Below are positions 44,901 through 55,467 of a DNA stretch of 62,551 nucleotides, piece after piece. Position 1 is the stretch's first letter, and each line of letters starts with the position of its first letter. The notes beneath the pieces are model-generated. The model worked only from the letters and a program-made list of their open reading frames with translations. It was not told where the DNA came from and did not search any database. A program made the position numbers and the translations under genes. The DNA comes from Bdellovibrio sp. (GTDB taxonomy: Bacteria > Myxococcota > SpSt-1050), in contig DYEF01000024.1 of assembly GCA_020725805.1 (NCBI GenBank), positions 1 through 62,551 of the forward strand. Direction: 5' to 3'.

Positions 44901-45850
44901 AAAATAAAATCCTCGCCTGTCAAATCCGTAAATTCCGGCAGCATCGAATTATAACATCTTCCTGTGCAACCGTTTTCGAAGATATCCTTTACTATATTCT
45001 TTGCCTTAGCCGAACCGAGTATTTCAATAAGGCTTTTGTCTTTGATATTCCCGGCAGATAACTCTCTGGCACTCCATACACAACAGGGCATTACCTCTCC
45101 GTCATAGTAAATGTTGACCGTGCTGAAAAATGCCGGGCACCTGAATCTTTTTATTCTTCCCTGATGATAGTCTATCCCCTTCAGCAGGAATCTGCACATG
45201 TTTTCACTAAGATTTTCTGACCTGCATATATATCTGACCGCCTCTTCATATTCAGTCCTGTCTTTTTCCGAAAGGTATAAGGATTCTGCATCATTTACAG
45301 GCCAGAAGAAGAAAGTCGCATTATTCTGTTTTGCAAATTCATATACCTTTATAATCTCACTGACATTTATATTAGTAACAACCATATTGACAAACAGAAG
45401 TACCGATGAGGATTTACCGAGTATTTTCATACCCTTCCCGATATTTTCGAAAGAGTGCGGGACTCCCCTGAGCTTATTGTGGGTTTCACCGATTCCGTCA
45501 ACAGAAAAACTGATTGAATCAAGACCAGCATCTATTAATCTTTTCCAGTTATTATTTACAAGCGAGCCGTTGGTCGTGATATGAGGAGACATTCCAAGGG
45601 TCTTTATAAGGGTTATCAGGTCATAAATCCCTTCATAAAGCAGCGGTTCTCCCCCTGTAAAGGCAACAGTCCTTATACCGGCATTCTGAGCCTCGTTGAT
45701 AATCCTTACGGCGAGTCCAAATGGCATCTCTGCGGTCTTTTTATGAAAATCACAGAAACTGCACCTGTAGTTGCATCTCTCAGTAATCATCAGATTGAGA
45801 ATTTTGGGCCTGAATACTGCAGTATTTTCAAGTAATTCTGATGACTTCAT
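44897..45850 (-). CDS. Radical SAM protein (SPASM-like), first of a pair
   Basis: Also 317 residues, with the cluster CNYRCSFC (Cys26, Cys30, Cys33), the TGGEPLLYEG segment and SFSVDGIGETHNKLRG. The C-terminal part has CPAFFSTVNIYYDGEVMPCCVW and FENGCTGRC, typical of SPASM auxiliary clusters. It is coupled by ATGA to the second gene. The pair resembles tandem radical SAM maturases that act on a shared substrate. No promoter was strong enough to assign, but a 75-bp gap from the ceramidase-like gene suggests its own start. Confidence 0.88.
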   Translation of the reverse strand: MKSSELLENTAVFRPKILNLMITERCNYRCSFCDFHKKTAEMPFGLAVRIINEAQNAGIRTVAFTGGEPLLYEGIYDLITLIKTLGMSPHITTNGSLVNNNWKRLIDAGLDSISFSVDGIGETHNKLRGVPHSFENIGKGMKILGKSSSVLLFVNMVVTNINVSEIIKVYEFAKQNNATFFFWPVNDAESLYLSEKDRTEYEEAVRYICRSENLSENMCRFLLKGIDYHQGRIKRFRCPAFFSTVNIYYDGEVMPCCVWSARELSAGNIKDKSLIEILGSAKAKNIVKDIFENGCTGRCYNSMLPEFTDLTGEDFIL

Positions 45851-45925
45851 CTGATCTCCCTGAGGTGGTCAATATTACAGCAAATATGAAAGATTATAAA
45901 CAAAAAAATAAAAAGCTGAGGTAAT

Positions 45926-47734
45926 CTATTTGCTGTTTAGTTTTCTGATATTTTCAAGCATTATTCCGATCTGTCTGATACCGATGCTTCTGGTTTCCTC
46001 ATAATGCTCTCCGGGAGCAGATTCAAGATACGGATTACTCTCTGATATCTTATAGTCATATTCGGGTACGAGATAGCTTATCGAGTCATTGCACAAAACT
46101 GAAATAAGTTTTATCTTTCCATTCATCAGATCTCGTATATAAGGTCCCTTAGGTGCGTTATTAAGTTCGGGCGGGTACTGATTATCCTGCTGAATTACCG
46201 GTCTCCCGAATGAATACTCGAAAGGCTCTATATATCCGCCCACAGCCAGTTCGGGGAATAATTCGCCCGGCACACTCTGAATCTCAATATCACCTATTCT
46301 GACAAGCGTTACTTCCGTCATAATCTCCACATTGTCAATCCAGCTCTCCTTATTAGGGTCTATCTTCCATTTGGGTCTGTCCCTGAGCCACCCGAGGTCA
46401 AACATCATCCAGAAATATTTATTTTCCAGCGGGATTTTATATTCGATTTTGCCATACTCAATTGCGAGGTTCTGTATATAAGGAGCCTCTTTGGATAATT
46501 CGTATGCCTTTCTTGCCAGATTATAACCAACCTGCCTAATTGCTTTATAAGAATGCATCTGTTCGATAAGCTTGCCGTTATCATCGTACAGATTCATATC
46601 GAGAGGCGTTATCATACCTCCCTGAGCCCCCTGTATGAACATTGCCATACCGCCGGACGGTGGAATACTGCTGCCTTCAGAGATACCGTTCTCGATACCA
46701 TCCCTTAAGTAATGAACCCAGTCAGAACTCAGATAATTGGTAATGCCTCCGAGCATTTCAGGGTGTGAACCCCAGTTTACAACGGTTGCTATTCTTTCTC
46801 TATTTAGCGACTCAAAGACGAGAACCGACATATTATCATCAATTATAAACGGGTCCCTGACATCATTTGCAAGCTGTTCAATCCCCACTCTCTTTGTTAT
46901 TGCCTTTACCCTCCCCTTTTGCATGGATATTCCGGCCTGAATAACGGCATCCGCAACCTTGCCAATAACCTCCCTGAGATATTTCTCGCTGTATCCCGGC
47001 TCATACATAAGACCACCAAACGGGTCCTCAGGCCCCCAGAGTCCCATTGTATCTATACTGGCGTGTGAATGGGAACTCATTACATTTATACCGTCAATAC
47101 GAAGGCCCGGTGCCTTTTGTTTAATTTGGCCTCTTATTCTATCAACGTCGCTCTTGAAAAATCCTACAAAATCGAGGGATACCAGTGCTACGGTTTTACC
47201 ATTATGCCTGACAACAAGTGCACGTGCCCAAATATCATCGTGGACTCCTATCAATGGGGTACTGTTGTTGTAGCCTGCAAGCCAGAATCCCTGAAAAACA
47301 CCGTCACCTTCCGAACCATCTGCATCAGGTCCCTTATAATCCGGCTCATCAGGACATATCCTGTCAGTCCCGCAGTCATAAAAAAATTGTGATTTCCATT
47401 TGCTGGATAATTCCTTCCATTTCTTCTGATTGATTACACCGCAGTTACCCGGCCCGTCAATCCCGGGGCAATACGCATGTTCATCCAGAAGCTCGTTTTT
47501 AACTATTTCGTATTTATCCGGTGTCAGTTTAACTGCTGCCGTACCGACACATAATATACCCTCCTCGTCTGAATCACATTCTGAATGTGGTCCTGTATTC
47601 GTATCCTGCAAAATTGCGTCATTATCTGTTATATCTTTCTGACCCGTATCCGTATCAGAGTAAATAATTTCATTCTCCGTGCAGCAATAGAATACCGCCG
47701 CACATAATAAGAAAAGACCTGCATTCTTCACCAT
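45926..47734 (-). CDS. Predicted lipoprotein with neutral/alkaline ceramidase-like domain
   Basis: The 602-residue precursor (ATG 47734, GGAGG 6 nt upstream) has a lipoprotein-like leader with CC near residue 18 and an Asp/Thr-rich linker (about 20-50, SDTDTGQKDITDNDAILQDT). A neutral ceramidase N-terminal domain (PF04734) follows, with GTAAVKLTP, RALVVRHNGKTVALVSLDFVGF, the catalytic-like SSHSHASIDTMGLWG and NWGSHPEML. Family members hydrolyse the amide bond of ceramides or related lipids. The substrate here is unknown. The surface location and linker match the other secreted proteins of the window. Confidence 0.85.
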   Translation of the reverse strand: MVKNAGLFLLCAAVFYCCTENEIIYSDTDTGQKDITDNDAILQDTNTGPHSECDSDEEGILCVGTAAVKLTPDKYEIVKNELLDEHAYCPGIDGPGNCGVINQKKWKELSSKWKSQFFYDCGTDRICPDEPDYKGPDADGSEGDGVFQGFWLAGYNNSTPLIGVHDDIWARALVVRHNGKTVALVSLDFVGFFKSDVDRIRGQIKQKAPGLRIDGINVMSSHSHASIDTMGLWGPEDPFGGLMYEPGYSEKYLREVIGKVADAVIQAGISMQKGRVKAITKRVGIEQLANDVRDPFIIDDNMSVLVFESLNRERIATVVNWGSHPEMLGGITNYLSSDWVHYLRDGIENGISEGSSIPPSGGMAMFIQGAQGGMITPLDMNLYDDNGKLIEQMHSYKAIRQVGYNLARKAYELSKEAPYIQNLAIEYGKIEYKIPLENKYFWMMFDLGWLRDRPKWKIDPNKESWIDNVEIMTEVTLVRIGDIEIQSVPGELFPELAVGGYIEPFEYSFGRPVIQQDNQYPPELNNAPKGPYIRDLMNGKIKLISVLCNDSISYLVPEYDYKISESNPYLESAPGEHYEETRSIGIRQIGIMLENIRKLNSK

Positions 47735-47753
47735 AACGACCTCCCGGAATACG

Positions 47754-47783
47754 ATATTAGCACAAAATGACACTAAGTAGCAA
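47754..47783 (-). promoter_or_regulatory. Promoter of the ceramidase-like gene
   Basis: On the minus strand TTGCTA (47778-47783), an 18-bp spacer and TAATAT (47754-47759) with an extended TG element lie about 20 bp before the ATG. Confidence 0.45.
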
Positions 47784-47891
47784 ATTAAATATTGATCAGG
47801 CGATAAAATATACTTCTAAAACCAGTTACTTAGTTCTGCTCTTTTGAAATACACAGGAAATCACAATACCTATTATAACATAAAAAACAAT

Positions 47892-47919
47892 TTGACATTT
47901 TCGATAAAAGTATTATATT
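47892..47919 (+). promoter_or_regulatory. Promoter of the rpsU-dnaG-rpoD operon
   Basis: A perfect TTGACA (47892-47897), a 16-bp spacer and TATATT (47914-47919) precede rpsU by about 30 bp. It is one of the best sigma-70 matches in the window. Confidence 0.8.
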
Positions 47920-47949
47920 TATTCGCTCTTATTATAGGAGGCTATTTGA

Positions 47950-48135
47950 ATGCCAGGTGTAAAAGTAAGAGAAGGTGAAAGTTTTGAAAGCGCAATGAGA
48001 AGATTTAAGAAACAGATAGAGAAGGCAGGAATTCTCTCCGAACTTCGTAAAAGAGAACATTACGAAAAGCCAAGCGTAAAGAGAAAGAAAAAGGCAATCG
48101 CTGCAAGAAAAAGGTCTGCCAAGAGGGGCAGATAA
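47950..48135 (+). CDS. rpsU: 30S ribosomal protein S21
   Basis: The 61-residue, very basic protein is ribosomal protein S21, which helps 30S initiation on mRNA. The conserved N-terminus [24 protein letters not shown] and the Lys/Arg-rich tail are intact. An AGGAGG site precedes the ATG. It opens the macromolecular-synthesis operon, 42 bp before dnaG, the classical rpsU-dnaG-rpoD order. No clear terminator separates it from dnaG. Confidence 0.95.
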   Translation: MPGVKVREGESFESAMRRFKKQIEKAGILSELRKREHYEKPSVKRKKKAIAARKRSAKRGR

Positions 48136-48177
48136 TTTCAGACATAACTAAAATCTGTTCCATCCTTTTTTAGGGAG

Positions 48178-49938
48178 ATGGATTTGGGAAATCGTATCCC
48201 CGAAAATATAATAAATGAGCTGAGGGATAAGTGTGATATCGTGGAGTATATTTCACGTTATGTAACACTTAAGAAAAAAGGCTCGAATTATATGGGACTC
48301 TGCCCCTTTCATAAGGAAAAGACCCCGTCATTCGTTGTAAGCCGCGACAAGAAGATATTTCACTGCTTCGGCTGCGGAGAGGGAGGAAGCCTCTTCAACT
48401 TTTTATCGAAAATCGAGGCAAAATCCTTTTATCAGGTCGTAAAGGAACTCGCGAGGGAAAAGGGAATTACCATTGACACAGATTCAGAACCGGAAGAAGT
48501 GACAGACAGAAGAAACCGCCTCTTCTCGGTATGCTTTGAGGCTATGAAATATTACAACGAAGCGCTCTATTCCGCGGAAGGGGAAAAATGTCTCACTTAT
48601 CTCAGGGACAGAGGGATTACCGAAAATCTGATTATTGAACACAATCTCGGATATTCACCGCAAAACTCGGAACTGCTTTACAACAAATTATTAAAGCTGG
48701 GATTTACACAGGAAGATATACTGGATTCGGGGATATTTTCTAAATCTCAGGGGAAGATACAGGACAGATTTTCAAAGAGACTGATAATCCCTCTGATTGA
48801 TCAGGATAAAAGGACCGTCGGATTTGCAGGCAGAAATCTGGATAACCGGAAGGATACAGCCAAATATATCAACAGCCCGGAATCCCAGATTTATCACAAA
48901 AGTTCGTATCTATATGGTCTCAATATCGCGTCGCGCCATTCACAGAAAAGCAGATACATTATTGTCGTAGAGGGATATTTCGACCTTATTTCGCTCAACA
49001 ACATTAACTTTTTCAATGTCATTGCTACCTGCGGGACTGCCCTCACCCAGTCCCATATAAGACTATTAAGACGTTTTACAAAAGATATCTGCCTGTGTTT
49101 TGACTCGGATAGTGCCGGCAGAGCCGCAGTCTACAAGGCCGCCAGAACCCTTCTTACTTCCGGACTCGGTATTTATGTCATTTCACTTCCTTCGGGAGAT
49201 GACCCTGACTCATTTGCCCGAAAAAACGGTAATAAAGCCTTTTCTGACCTTGTAAAAAACCGTGTACCGTTTATCAATTATCTTGCCGATGACGTCAGAA
49301 AGGCTATAGGGAAAAGACCTCATATGAGGGCTGCCCTTATCAAGAAAATGCTTTCATATATTCAGCTTATGCCTGATATTCTCGAACAGCGGGAGGCAAT
49401 CAGGACAGTATCTGCACAGACCGGAATCGAGGAAGATGTTATTTACAGTTATCTGAGGAATTCGGCCAGAACGTCCGGTCTTTCAACCCCGGCACCTCAG
49501 AGAATTAAACACAAGAGTTATGAGGTATGGCTGGTCGCAATTCTTACCCAGTTTCCCCATCTCACAGAGAATCTTCCGGAAGACTTGCCCGATATTATAG
49601 AATCACCTGATATATCGGCAGTCTACAGGGAGATTCTGTCGGTCTATAAAAAGGATAAGACATCACCTCCGGTAATAAATGACAATACAGTATATTCCGA
49701 GATAACCGAAGTAATAATGAACAAGACCTTTCCGGACAATGAATCTGATGCGTTTTCAATACTGCTCGATTGTCTGCACAGACTACAGATAGACAGGCTT
49801 AAAAAGGAAATCAGAGAGATTGACATGAACATCAGTTCAGCCAAGAAATCCGGAGATGAGAAACTGATTGACAGTCTCATCAAGAAGAAACTTGAATTAT
49901 CAAAATCAATTCAGTTAAGGGAGATAAAGTATGGATAA
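48178..49938 (+). CDS. dnaG: DNA primase
   Basis: DnaG synthesises RNA primers at the replication fork. The 586 residues contain the zinc-binding domain ([11 protein letters not shown]...[10 protein letters not shown]), the TOPRIM core ([22 protein letters not shown]) and a C-terminal helicase-interaction region. GGGAG lies immediately before the ATG at 48178, too close for good initiation; the TTG at 48184 has better spacing and would give the usual MGNRIPE start. It overlaps rpoD by 8 bp, so the two are coupled. Confidence 0.96.
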   Translation: MDLGNRIPENIINELRDKCDIVEYISRYVTLKKKGSNYMGLCPFHKEKTPSFVVSRDKKIFHCFGCGEGGSLFNFLSKIEAKSFYQVVKELAREKGITIDTDSEPEEVTDRRNRLFSVCFEAMKYYNEALYSAEGEKCLTYLRDRGITENLIIEHNLGYSPQNSELLYNKLLKLGFTQEDILDSGIFSKSQGKIQDRFSKRLIIPLIDQDKRTVGFAGRNLDNRKDTAKYINSPESQIYHKSSYLYGLNIASRHSQKSRYIIVVEGYFDLISLNNINFFNVIATCGTALTQSHIRLLRRFTKDICLCFDSDSAGRAAVYKAARTLLTSGLGIYVISLPSGDDPDSFARKNGNKAFSDLVKNRVPFINYLADDVRKAIGKRPHMRAALIKKMLSYIQLMPDILEQREAIRTVSAQTGIEEDVIYSYLRNSARTSGLSTPAPQRIKHKSYEVWLVAILTQFPHLTENLPEDLPDIIESPDISAVYREILSVYKKDKTSPPVINDNTVYSEITEVIMNKTFPDNESDAFSILLDCLHRLQIDRLKKEIREIDMNISSAKKSGDEKLIDSLIKKKLELSKSIQLREIKYG

Positions 49939-51943
49939 GAAAAAAAACAAGAAGACAGCCAAGGTTTCGGTTCAGAAGGTCAGAAAACCTGAAAGCAGGA
50001 CAACCAAAAAGTCATCAGGCTCCGGTAAAACCGCTCAGAAGAACGTTCAGCACGGGCAGGTAACACACAAAAAGACAGTCCAGGTTCCCAAGACTTCTCA
50101 AAAAACAGAGACTAAAAAGGAATTAAAACCTGCTGCCGCCAGAAAATCAACAGGTGCCGAAATCAAATCCGAAAAGGCTGCAAAACCGCAACATAATATT
50201 GACAATCTCTCCAAAGAGCTTCAGGACCTTATATCACTCGGCAAATCGAAGGGATTTCTGACATACGATGAGGTAAATAATTACCTCCCACCCGATGTGG
50301 CATCAGTTGAACAACTCGATGATGTAATGAGCGTATTCGGTGAACAGGATATCGAAATTGTCGATTCCAGTTCAAACATAAAACTCAAACAGTCATCCAA
50401 GGAAGATGAAGAGGAGGAAGAGGAGGCAGACCTCGAAGAGGGTTTTACAAGAGCCAATGACCCTGTAAGATTATACCTCAGAAAGATGGGATCAGTCGCA
50501 CTTCTTTCCCGCGAAGGCGAAATAGAGATATCCAAGAAGATTGAAAACGGTGAGAAGAAGATTTTCTCAACTATAGCCTCTTTGCCGTTTACGATGAAAG
50601 AGGTCTTTATTATCTGTGACGGTATCCTCAAAAAAAGTCTGAGACTGAAAGACGCAGTTAAGGATTACGATGATGAAGATGTGGAATTCGACGAGGAAGC
50701 GGCAATTCAGCAGATAGCCCAATCGACAAAAAAGCTCAGCAGTCTGAACAAGGACCTGACAAAAGAATTCAAAAACCTCTTCTCGGGGACAGATTCTGTA
50801 GACGAAAAAAGAATAAAGAAGTTTGAAGACATTAGAAACAATATGGCAGAAATGATAGCAGATATCAGACTTACCAAAAAACAGGTTGACAGAATTGTCT
50901 CGATGCTCCTTGAAAACTACAAAAAGATCACGGAAATCGAAAACAGGTACAAAATAATTTCTGATGAAACTGGTGTATGTACCGACGACATCAGAAAACT
51001 GGCCTCAAAACCGAATCTTTTGCTCAAGAAAATAAGAAATAATATCAAGAAATATCCCAAGGAAAATGAGATTAATTCACTCAAAGACCTGATAAAACAG
51101 GAATTGGATCTTCTCTCCGTAATATTCGATACACAGATAAATGAGGCGAATATCAACAGATATATAGCTTTCCTCAATGACCAGTGCAAACTCATTAAAG
51201 AAGGACAGCAGGAGGCCGACGCTGCCAAGACGCAGCTTATAGAATCCAATCTCAGGCTTGTAGTCTCTATCGCAAAGAAATATACCAACAGGGGACTTCA
51301 GTTTCTGGACCTGATTCAGGAAGGTAATATCGGCCTTATGAAGGCAGTGGAAAAATTCGAATACAAACGCGGCTATAAATTTTCAACCTATGCAACGTGG
51401 TGGATAAGACAGGCAATTACAAGGGCAATAGCCGACCAGGCGAGAACGATAAGAATCCCCGTGCATATGATTGAGACCATCAACAAGATTATCCGTACGA
51501 GCAGATACCTCGTACAGGAACTGGGAAGAGAGCCCACGCCGGAGGAGATTGCTGCCAAGATGGAACTGCCGATTGACAAGGTCAGAAAGGTACTGAAAAT
51601 AGCCAAAGAACCATTATCCCTCGAAACACCTATCGGTGAAGAAGAGGATTCGCATCTGGGAGATTTCATAGAGGATAAGCAGGTCCTGAATCCGCAGGAT
51701 TCAATCATCAACGTCAATCTGGTTGAACAGGTAAGAAAGGCGCTCGGAACGCTCACGCCAAGGGAAGAAAAAGTCCTCAGGATGCGCTTTGGTATAGGTG
51801 AAAAGGGAGACCATACCCTAGAGGAGGTCGGAAGAGATTTCGATGTTACAAGGGAACGTATAAGACAGATTGAGGCAAAATCGCTGAGAAAACTCAGACA
51901 TCCCAGCAGGGCAAGACTTCTCAAACCCTTCATCGAACAGTAA
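49931..51943 (+). CDS. rpoD: RNA polymerase primary sigma factor
   Basis: The 670-residue sigma-70 has a Lys/Thr-rich N-terminal extension (about 1-80), region 1.1 (about 85-150), an acidic stretch near [13 protein letters not shown] and region 1.2 ([12 protein letters not shown]). A non-conserved region lies in the middle, then region 2 ([55 protein letters not shown]), regions 3.0-3.1 and the region 4 helix-turn-helix ([28 protein letters not shown]). It is the housekeeping sigma and reads the TTGACA/TATAAT promoters noted across the window. Confidence 0.97.
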   Translation: MDKKKNKKTAKVSVQKVRKPESRTTKKSSGSGKTAQKNVQHGQVTHKKTVQVPKTSQKTETKKELKPAAARKSTGAEIKSEKAAKPQHNIDNLSKELQDLISLGKSKGFLTYDEVNNYLPPDVASVEQLDDVMSVFGEQDIEIVDSSSNIKLKQSSKEDEEEEEEADLEEGFTRANDPVRLYLRKMGSVALLSREGEIEISKKIENGEKKIFSTIASLPFTMKEVFIICDGILKKSLRLKDAVKDYDDEDVEFDEEAAIQQIAQSTKKLSSLNKDLTKEFKNLFSGTDSVDEKRIKKFEDIRNNMAEMIADIRLTKKQVDRIVSMLLENYKKITEIENRYKIISDETGVCTDDIRKLASKPNLLLKKIRNNIKKYPKENEINSLKDLIKQELDLLSVIFDTQINEANINRYIAFLNDQCKLIKEGQQEADAAKTQLIESNLRLVVSIAKKYTNRGLQFLDLIQEGNIGLMKAVEKFEYKRGYKFSTYATWWIRQAITRAIADQARTIRIPVHMIETINKIIRTSRYLVQELGREPTPEEIAAKMELPIDKVRKVLKIAKEPLSLETPIGEEEDSHLGDFIEDKQVLNPQDSIINVNLVEQVRKALGTLTPREEKVLRMRFGIGEKGDHTLEEVGRDFDVTRERIRQIEAKSLRKLRHPSRARLLKPFIEQ

Positions 51944-51950
51944 TAAGCCA

Positions 51951-51979
51951 TTGTTGACTTTTGACAAAACAGGTATTAG
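51951..51979 (+). promoter_or_regulatory. Possible internal promoter before cysE
   Basis: TTGTTG (51951-51956), a 17-bp spacer and TATTAG (51974-51979) lie in the rpoD-cysE gap. Two TTGAC boxes also occur there. Matches are partial, so the call is tentative. Confidence 0.35.
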
Positions 51980-52003
51980 AAATAAGAGTCAGGGAAGTGG
52001 TGT

Positions 52004-52732
52004 ATGAATATATTCAGATTCATAAAAGAGGTCCGCGAGGACATCGATTCGGTATTCTCGAGAGACCCTGCAGCAAGAAATCCTGTTGAAGTACTACTCT
52101 GTTATCCGGGCCTGCACGCTATATGGGCACACAGAATCACACATTATCTCTGGAATAGAAATTTCAGGACTACTGCAAGATTAGTCTCACAGTTCGTAAG
52201 ATTCATTACCGGTATAGAGATTCACCCGGGGGCCAAAATTGGCAGACGGGTATTTATCGACCACGGGATGGGCGTCGTAATCGGTGAGACAGCAGAGATA
52301 GGAGATGACTGCACACTATATCATCAGGTTACACTTGGCGGAACTTCCTGGCGCAAGGAGAAGAGGCACCCTACCCTCGAGGAGAACGTTGTGGTTGGTG
52401 CCGGTGCAGCAATACTCGGGCCCTTCAGGATAGGCAAAAATTCAAAGATAGGAGCCGGTTCGGTAGTTATAAGGGAGGTTCCTCCCGAATCCTCTGTTAT
52501 CGGTGTGCCGGGAAGAACAGTCCACAAAAAGATTACTGATTCAAGATATGATATCGAACACACTGAAATTCCCGACCCCGAGGCAAATGCTATCAGGTGT
52601 CTTGCAGAGCAACTGCGCAAACTTGAAAAGAAGGTTTATAATCTGGAAAAAGCAAAAAAGAACAGGAGAAACCGCAAAAAGGCAAAACTGTTGGTTTTCA
52701 GGGGAGAGGATGAAACCAAATCCGATTCCTGA
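52004..52732 (+). CDS. cysE: Serine O-acetyltransferase
   Basis: CysE makes O-acetylserine from serine and acetyl-CoA for cysteine synthesis. The 242-residue protein has the short EpsC-like N-terminal helices and the left-handed beta-helix built of hexapeptides ([33 protein letters not shown], then [31 protein letters not shown]). The catalytic His lies in FIDHGMG. The C-terminal tail (about 195-242) is long, basic and coiled-coil-like. It is followed 25 bp later by an IscU-type scaffold gene, linking cysteine to Fe-S and thiolation chemistry. Confidence 0.94.
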   Translation: MNIFRFIKEVREDIDSVFSRDPAARNPVEVLLCYPGLHAIWAHRITHYLWNRNFRTTARLVSQFVRFITGIEIHPGAKIGRRVFIDHGMGVVIGETAEIGDDCTLYHQVTLGGTSWRKEKRHPTLEENVVVGAGAAILGPFRIGKNSKIGAGSVVIREVPPESSVIGVPGRTVHKKITDSRYDIEHTEIPDPEANAIRCLAEQLRKLEKKVYNLEKAKKNRRNRKKAKLLVFRGEDETKSDS

Positions 52733-52757
52733 AATCATAATAATGTGAGGTGAGCAT

Positions 52758-53129
52758 ATGTATTCAGAAAAGGTTATGGACCATTTCAGAAATCCCAGAA
52801 ATGTAGGGGAATTACCTGACGCAGATGGCATCGGAGAGGTGGGAAATCCGGCCTGCGGCGACATTATGAAGATATATATCAAGGTCAGAGACAATAAGAT
52901 AGAGGATATAAAGTTCAAGACCTTCGGTTGCGGAGCTGCAATAGCGACAAGTTCAATGGTAACAGAGATGGTAAAGGGAAAGACAATCGAAGAGGCACTC
53001 TCTGTATCGAACCGGCAGGTGGCCGAGGCACTCGACGGGTTACCACCTATTAAAATGCACTGTTCAAATCTCGCCGCTGATGCCCTTCATGCAGCTATCG
53101 AGGATTACAGGAGAAAACATATTAAATAA
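52758..53129 (+). CDS. iscU: Fe-S cluster scaffold protein IscU/NifU N-terminal type
   Basis: The 123-residue protein is the U-type scaffold on which iron-sulfur clusters are assembled. The three cluster ligands are in NPACGD, FGCGAA and MHCSNLA, with the conserved Asp after the first Cys. A GAGGTGA site precedes the ATG. It lies between cysE and mnmA. The partner cysteine desulfurase (IscS/NifS), usually the middle gene of such clusters, is absent here and must be encoded elsewhere. Confidence 0.93.
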   Translation: MYSEKVMDHFRNPRNVGELPDADGIGEVGNPACGDIMKIYIKVRDNKIEDIKFKTFGCGAAIATSSMVTEMVKGKTIEEALSVSNRQVAEALDGLPPIKMHCSNLAADALHAAIEDYRRKHIK

Positions 53130-53155
53130 TCTAATCAAAAACCGCAAGGATAGTC

Positions 53156-54244
53156 TTGGCAGAGAGAAAGAAGACAGTTATTGTAGGAATGAGCGGGGGG
53201 GTTGATTCAAGTGTAGCTGCACTGCTCTTAAAGAAAGATTACAATGTTATCGGTGTTTCACTGCAGGTCTTTGACTATTCAGAATATCAGGATTGTGAAC
53301 TGAAAGGTGTATGCTGTTCACCTGAGGATGTATACGATGCAAGAAAAGTTGCAACGAAGTTGTCAATACCGTTTTATGTCCTTAATTACCGCGAAAAATT
53401 CAACAGACTTGTCATAGACAATTTTATATCTGAATATCTTAATGGCAAAACACCAAATCCCTGTATAATCTGCAATGAGTTTATAAAATTCGGAGAGATG
53501 CTGAATTTTGCCTCTTCTGTCGGTGCTGATTTTGTTGCCACGGGCCATTATGCAAAAATTGAACATAAAGGCTCACTCAGGATTCTGAAAATGGGAAGAG
53601 ACAGACGGAAAGACCAGAGCTACTTTCTATACAGGCTCAGACAGAATCAGCTGGCAAAGATACTCTTCCCTCTTGGTGATATGACAAAGGACGAGGTAAA
53701 GAGAATTGCAAAAGATAATAATCTTGATGTCTATAAGAAGAGAGAATCTCATGAGATATGTTTTGTCCCCGACAGAAATTATTCAGGGTTTATAAGTAAG
53801 AATATAAATGAAGACCTCAGCGGAAGAATAATAAGGTCAGACGGGAAGATACTCGGAAGGCACAAGGGCTTTTACAGATATACAATCGGGCAGAGGCGCG
53901 GGCTCGGTATTTCTTCGGGCAGACCATTATATGTTACCGGAATAAATGCCGCAAAAAGAGAAGTCATTATCGGATATGAGAATGAACTCTACTCCGCTTC
54001 TTTCAGCACACGGAATAACAACTTTATTTATAAAATTGACGATATTGACAAGGCAGATGGTATAAAAGTCAAAATAAGATATCTGTCAGAGCCGAAAGAT
54101 TGCAAGATCAGTTTTACGGATGATGACCTTGTTTCCGTAAATACTTCAGAGCCGTTAAGGGCAGTAACTCCCGGGCAGTCGGCAGTATTTTACATCGGCG
54201 ATATCGTACTGGGAGGCGGCATTATCAGTGAGGTAATTCGTTGA
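53156..54244 (+). CDS. mnmA: tRNA-specific 2-thiouridylase
   Basis: MnmA makes the 2-thio group of s2U34 in tRNA-Glu, Gln and Lys. The 362-residue protein has the PP-loop SGGVDSS near the N-terminus, the catalytic Cys regions NPCIICN and EICFVPDR, and TIGQRRGLGISSGRPLYV. It starts with TTG at 53156, with AAGGA about 6 nt before. Its end overlaps mtaB by 4 bp. It draws sulfur from a cysteine desulfurase, which fits the nearby cysE and iscU genes. Confidence 0.95.
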   Translation: MAERKKTVIVGMSGGVDSSVAALLLKKDYNVIGVSLQVFDYSEYQDCELKGVCCSPEDVYDARKVATKLSIPFYVLNYREKFNRLVIDNFISEYLNGKTPNPCIICNEFIKFGEMLNFASSVGADFVATGHYAKIEHKGSLRILKMGRDRRKDQSYFLYRLRQNQLAKILFPLGDMTKDEVKRIAKDNNLDVYKKRESHEICFVPDRNYSGFISKNINEDLSGRIIRSDGKILGRHKGFYRYTIGQRRGLGISSGRPLYVTGINAAKREVIIGYENELYSASFSTRNNNFIYKIDDIDKADGIKVKIRYLSEPKDCKISFTDDDLVSVNTSEPLRAVTPGQSAVFYIGDIVLGGGIISEVIR

Positions 54245-55467
54245 AGGTATATATTGAGACACTGGGATGTAAGGTCAATTTTGCCGACAGCGCATCTATT
54301 TCATCATACCTTGCTGCAAATGGTTATACTGTTATTACCGAACCGTCAGAGGCAGACCTGTACATTATCAATTCCTGTTCGGTGACACACAGGGCGGAGA
54401 GGGAATGCAGACAACTCGCCAGAAGATTTCACTCGTATAATCCCAGTGCCGGAGTAATTATTACAGGCTGCTCCGTACTATCCGGGACATTCAGAAAAAG
54501 AATCGGCGAGATACACTTTGTAAACCTTGTGAATATAAAGGATATTCCCCAAATACTTGGTCTGCATTTATCCTCGGACATCAGGCCTTATTACAACAGA
54601 AGCAGACCATTTATAAAGATTCAGGAAGGATGTGACAGATTCTGTTCATACTGTATTGTACCCTATCTCAGGGGAAAGCCGCGCAGTGTAGATATAAACA
54701 GTATATTAGCATCAGTAAAAACTGCGGCAGAAAACGGCTTTATGGAAATCGTACTTGTAGGAACACATATAATGCTCTATAAAGACCCTGTAACCGGCAA
54801 AGACATTTACGGACTTTTAGGTGATATAGAAAATATCGAAGGGAAATTCAGAGTAAGGCTCAGTTCGGTTGAACCTTATGGCTTAAATGAAGAAAATATC
54901 AGGAGATTATCTGAGTACAAAAGGCTGTGTGCACACTTCCATATACCTTTACAGAGCGGTTCTGATAAGGTTCTCAATGAAATGGGAAGAGATTACTATG
55001 TTTCGGATTTCAGAAACGTTACCGAATCCATAAAAGAGAGGTTTCCTGAGGCCGCAATAGGTACAGATATTATTACTGGTTTTCCTTCAGAAACAGAAGC
55101 AGATTTCGAAAAGACAGTAGACTTTATCAGTTCTGTTCCTGTAGATTATCTTCACGTATTCAGATTTTCCCCCCGTGAAGGCACAATTGCCGCCTCGATG
55201 AAACAGCTGGCATCACAATCGGAAATCAAGAGACGTTCCGAAATTCTTCTGAAAATTTCATTTGACAAGAGAAGAGATATGCTTAAAAAATATATCGGAA
55301 GAGAAATGGATATATTAATTACAGAAAATTCTGAAAAGGTATCCGGACTTACACATAATTATATAAGGGTCATTTTGAATAAGGGAAATTACGCCAAGGG
55401 ACAACTCTGCCGTGTAAATCTCAAATCTATAAATGAAAACAATACAATTACCGGAGAACCGATATGA
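54241..55467 (+). CDS. mtaB: tRNA N6-threonylcarbamoyladenosine methylthiotransferase (MtaB-like)
   Basis: The 408-residue protein is a methylthiotransferase of the MiaB/MtaB/RimO family. The three N-terminal cluster cysteines are in LGCKVN, NSCSVT and TGCSVL; the radical SAM motif is CDRFCSYC; and a C-terminal TRAM-like region follows. LGCKVNFADS and PFIKIQEGCDRFCSYCIVPYLRG favour MtaB, which makes ms2t6A37, over MiaB. The start is a TTG overlapping the mnmA stop. Its end overlaps rnc by 4 bp, so mnmA-mtaB-rnc are coupled. Confidence 0.92.
   Translation: MKVYIETLGCKVNFADSASISSYLAANGYTVITEPSEADLYIINSCSVTHRAERECRQLARRFHSYNPSAGVIITGCSVLSGTFRKRIGEIHFVNLVNIKDIPQILGLHLSSDIRPYYNRSRPFIKIQEGCDRFCSYCIVPYLRGKPRSVDINSILASVKTAAENGFMEIVLVGTHIMLYKDPVTGKDIYGLLGDIENIEGKFRVRLSSVEPYGLNEENIRRLSEYKRLCAHFHIPLQSGSDKVLNEMGRDYYVSDFRNVTESIKERFPEAAIGTDIITGFPSETEADFEKTVDFISSVPVDYLHVFRFSPREGTIAASMKQLASQSEIKRRSEILLKISFDKRRDMLKKYIGREMDILITENSEKVSGLTHNYIRVILNKGNYAKGQLCRVNLKSINENNTITGEPI

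Noticed and set aside
48136-48177. Terminator or attenuator between rpsU and dnaG
   Set aside because: Only a weak CAGA/TCTG pairing was found, with no stable stem followed by a T-run.
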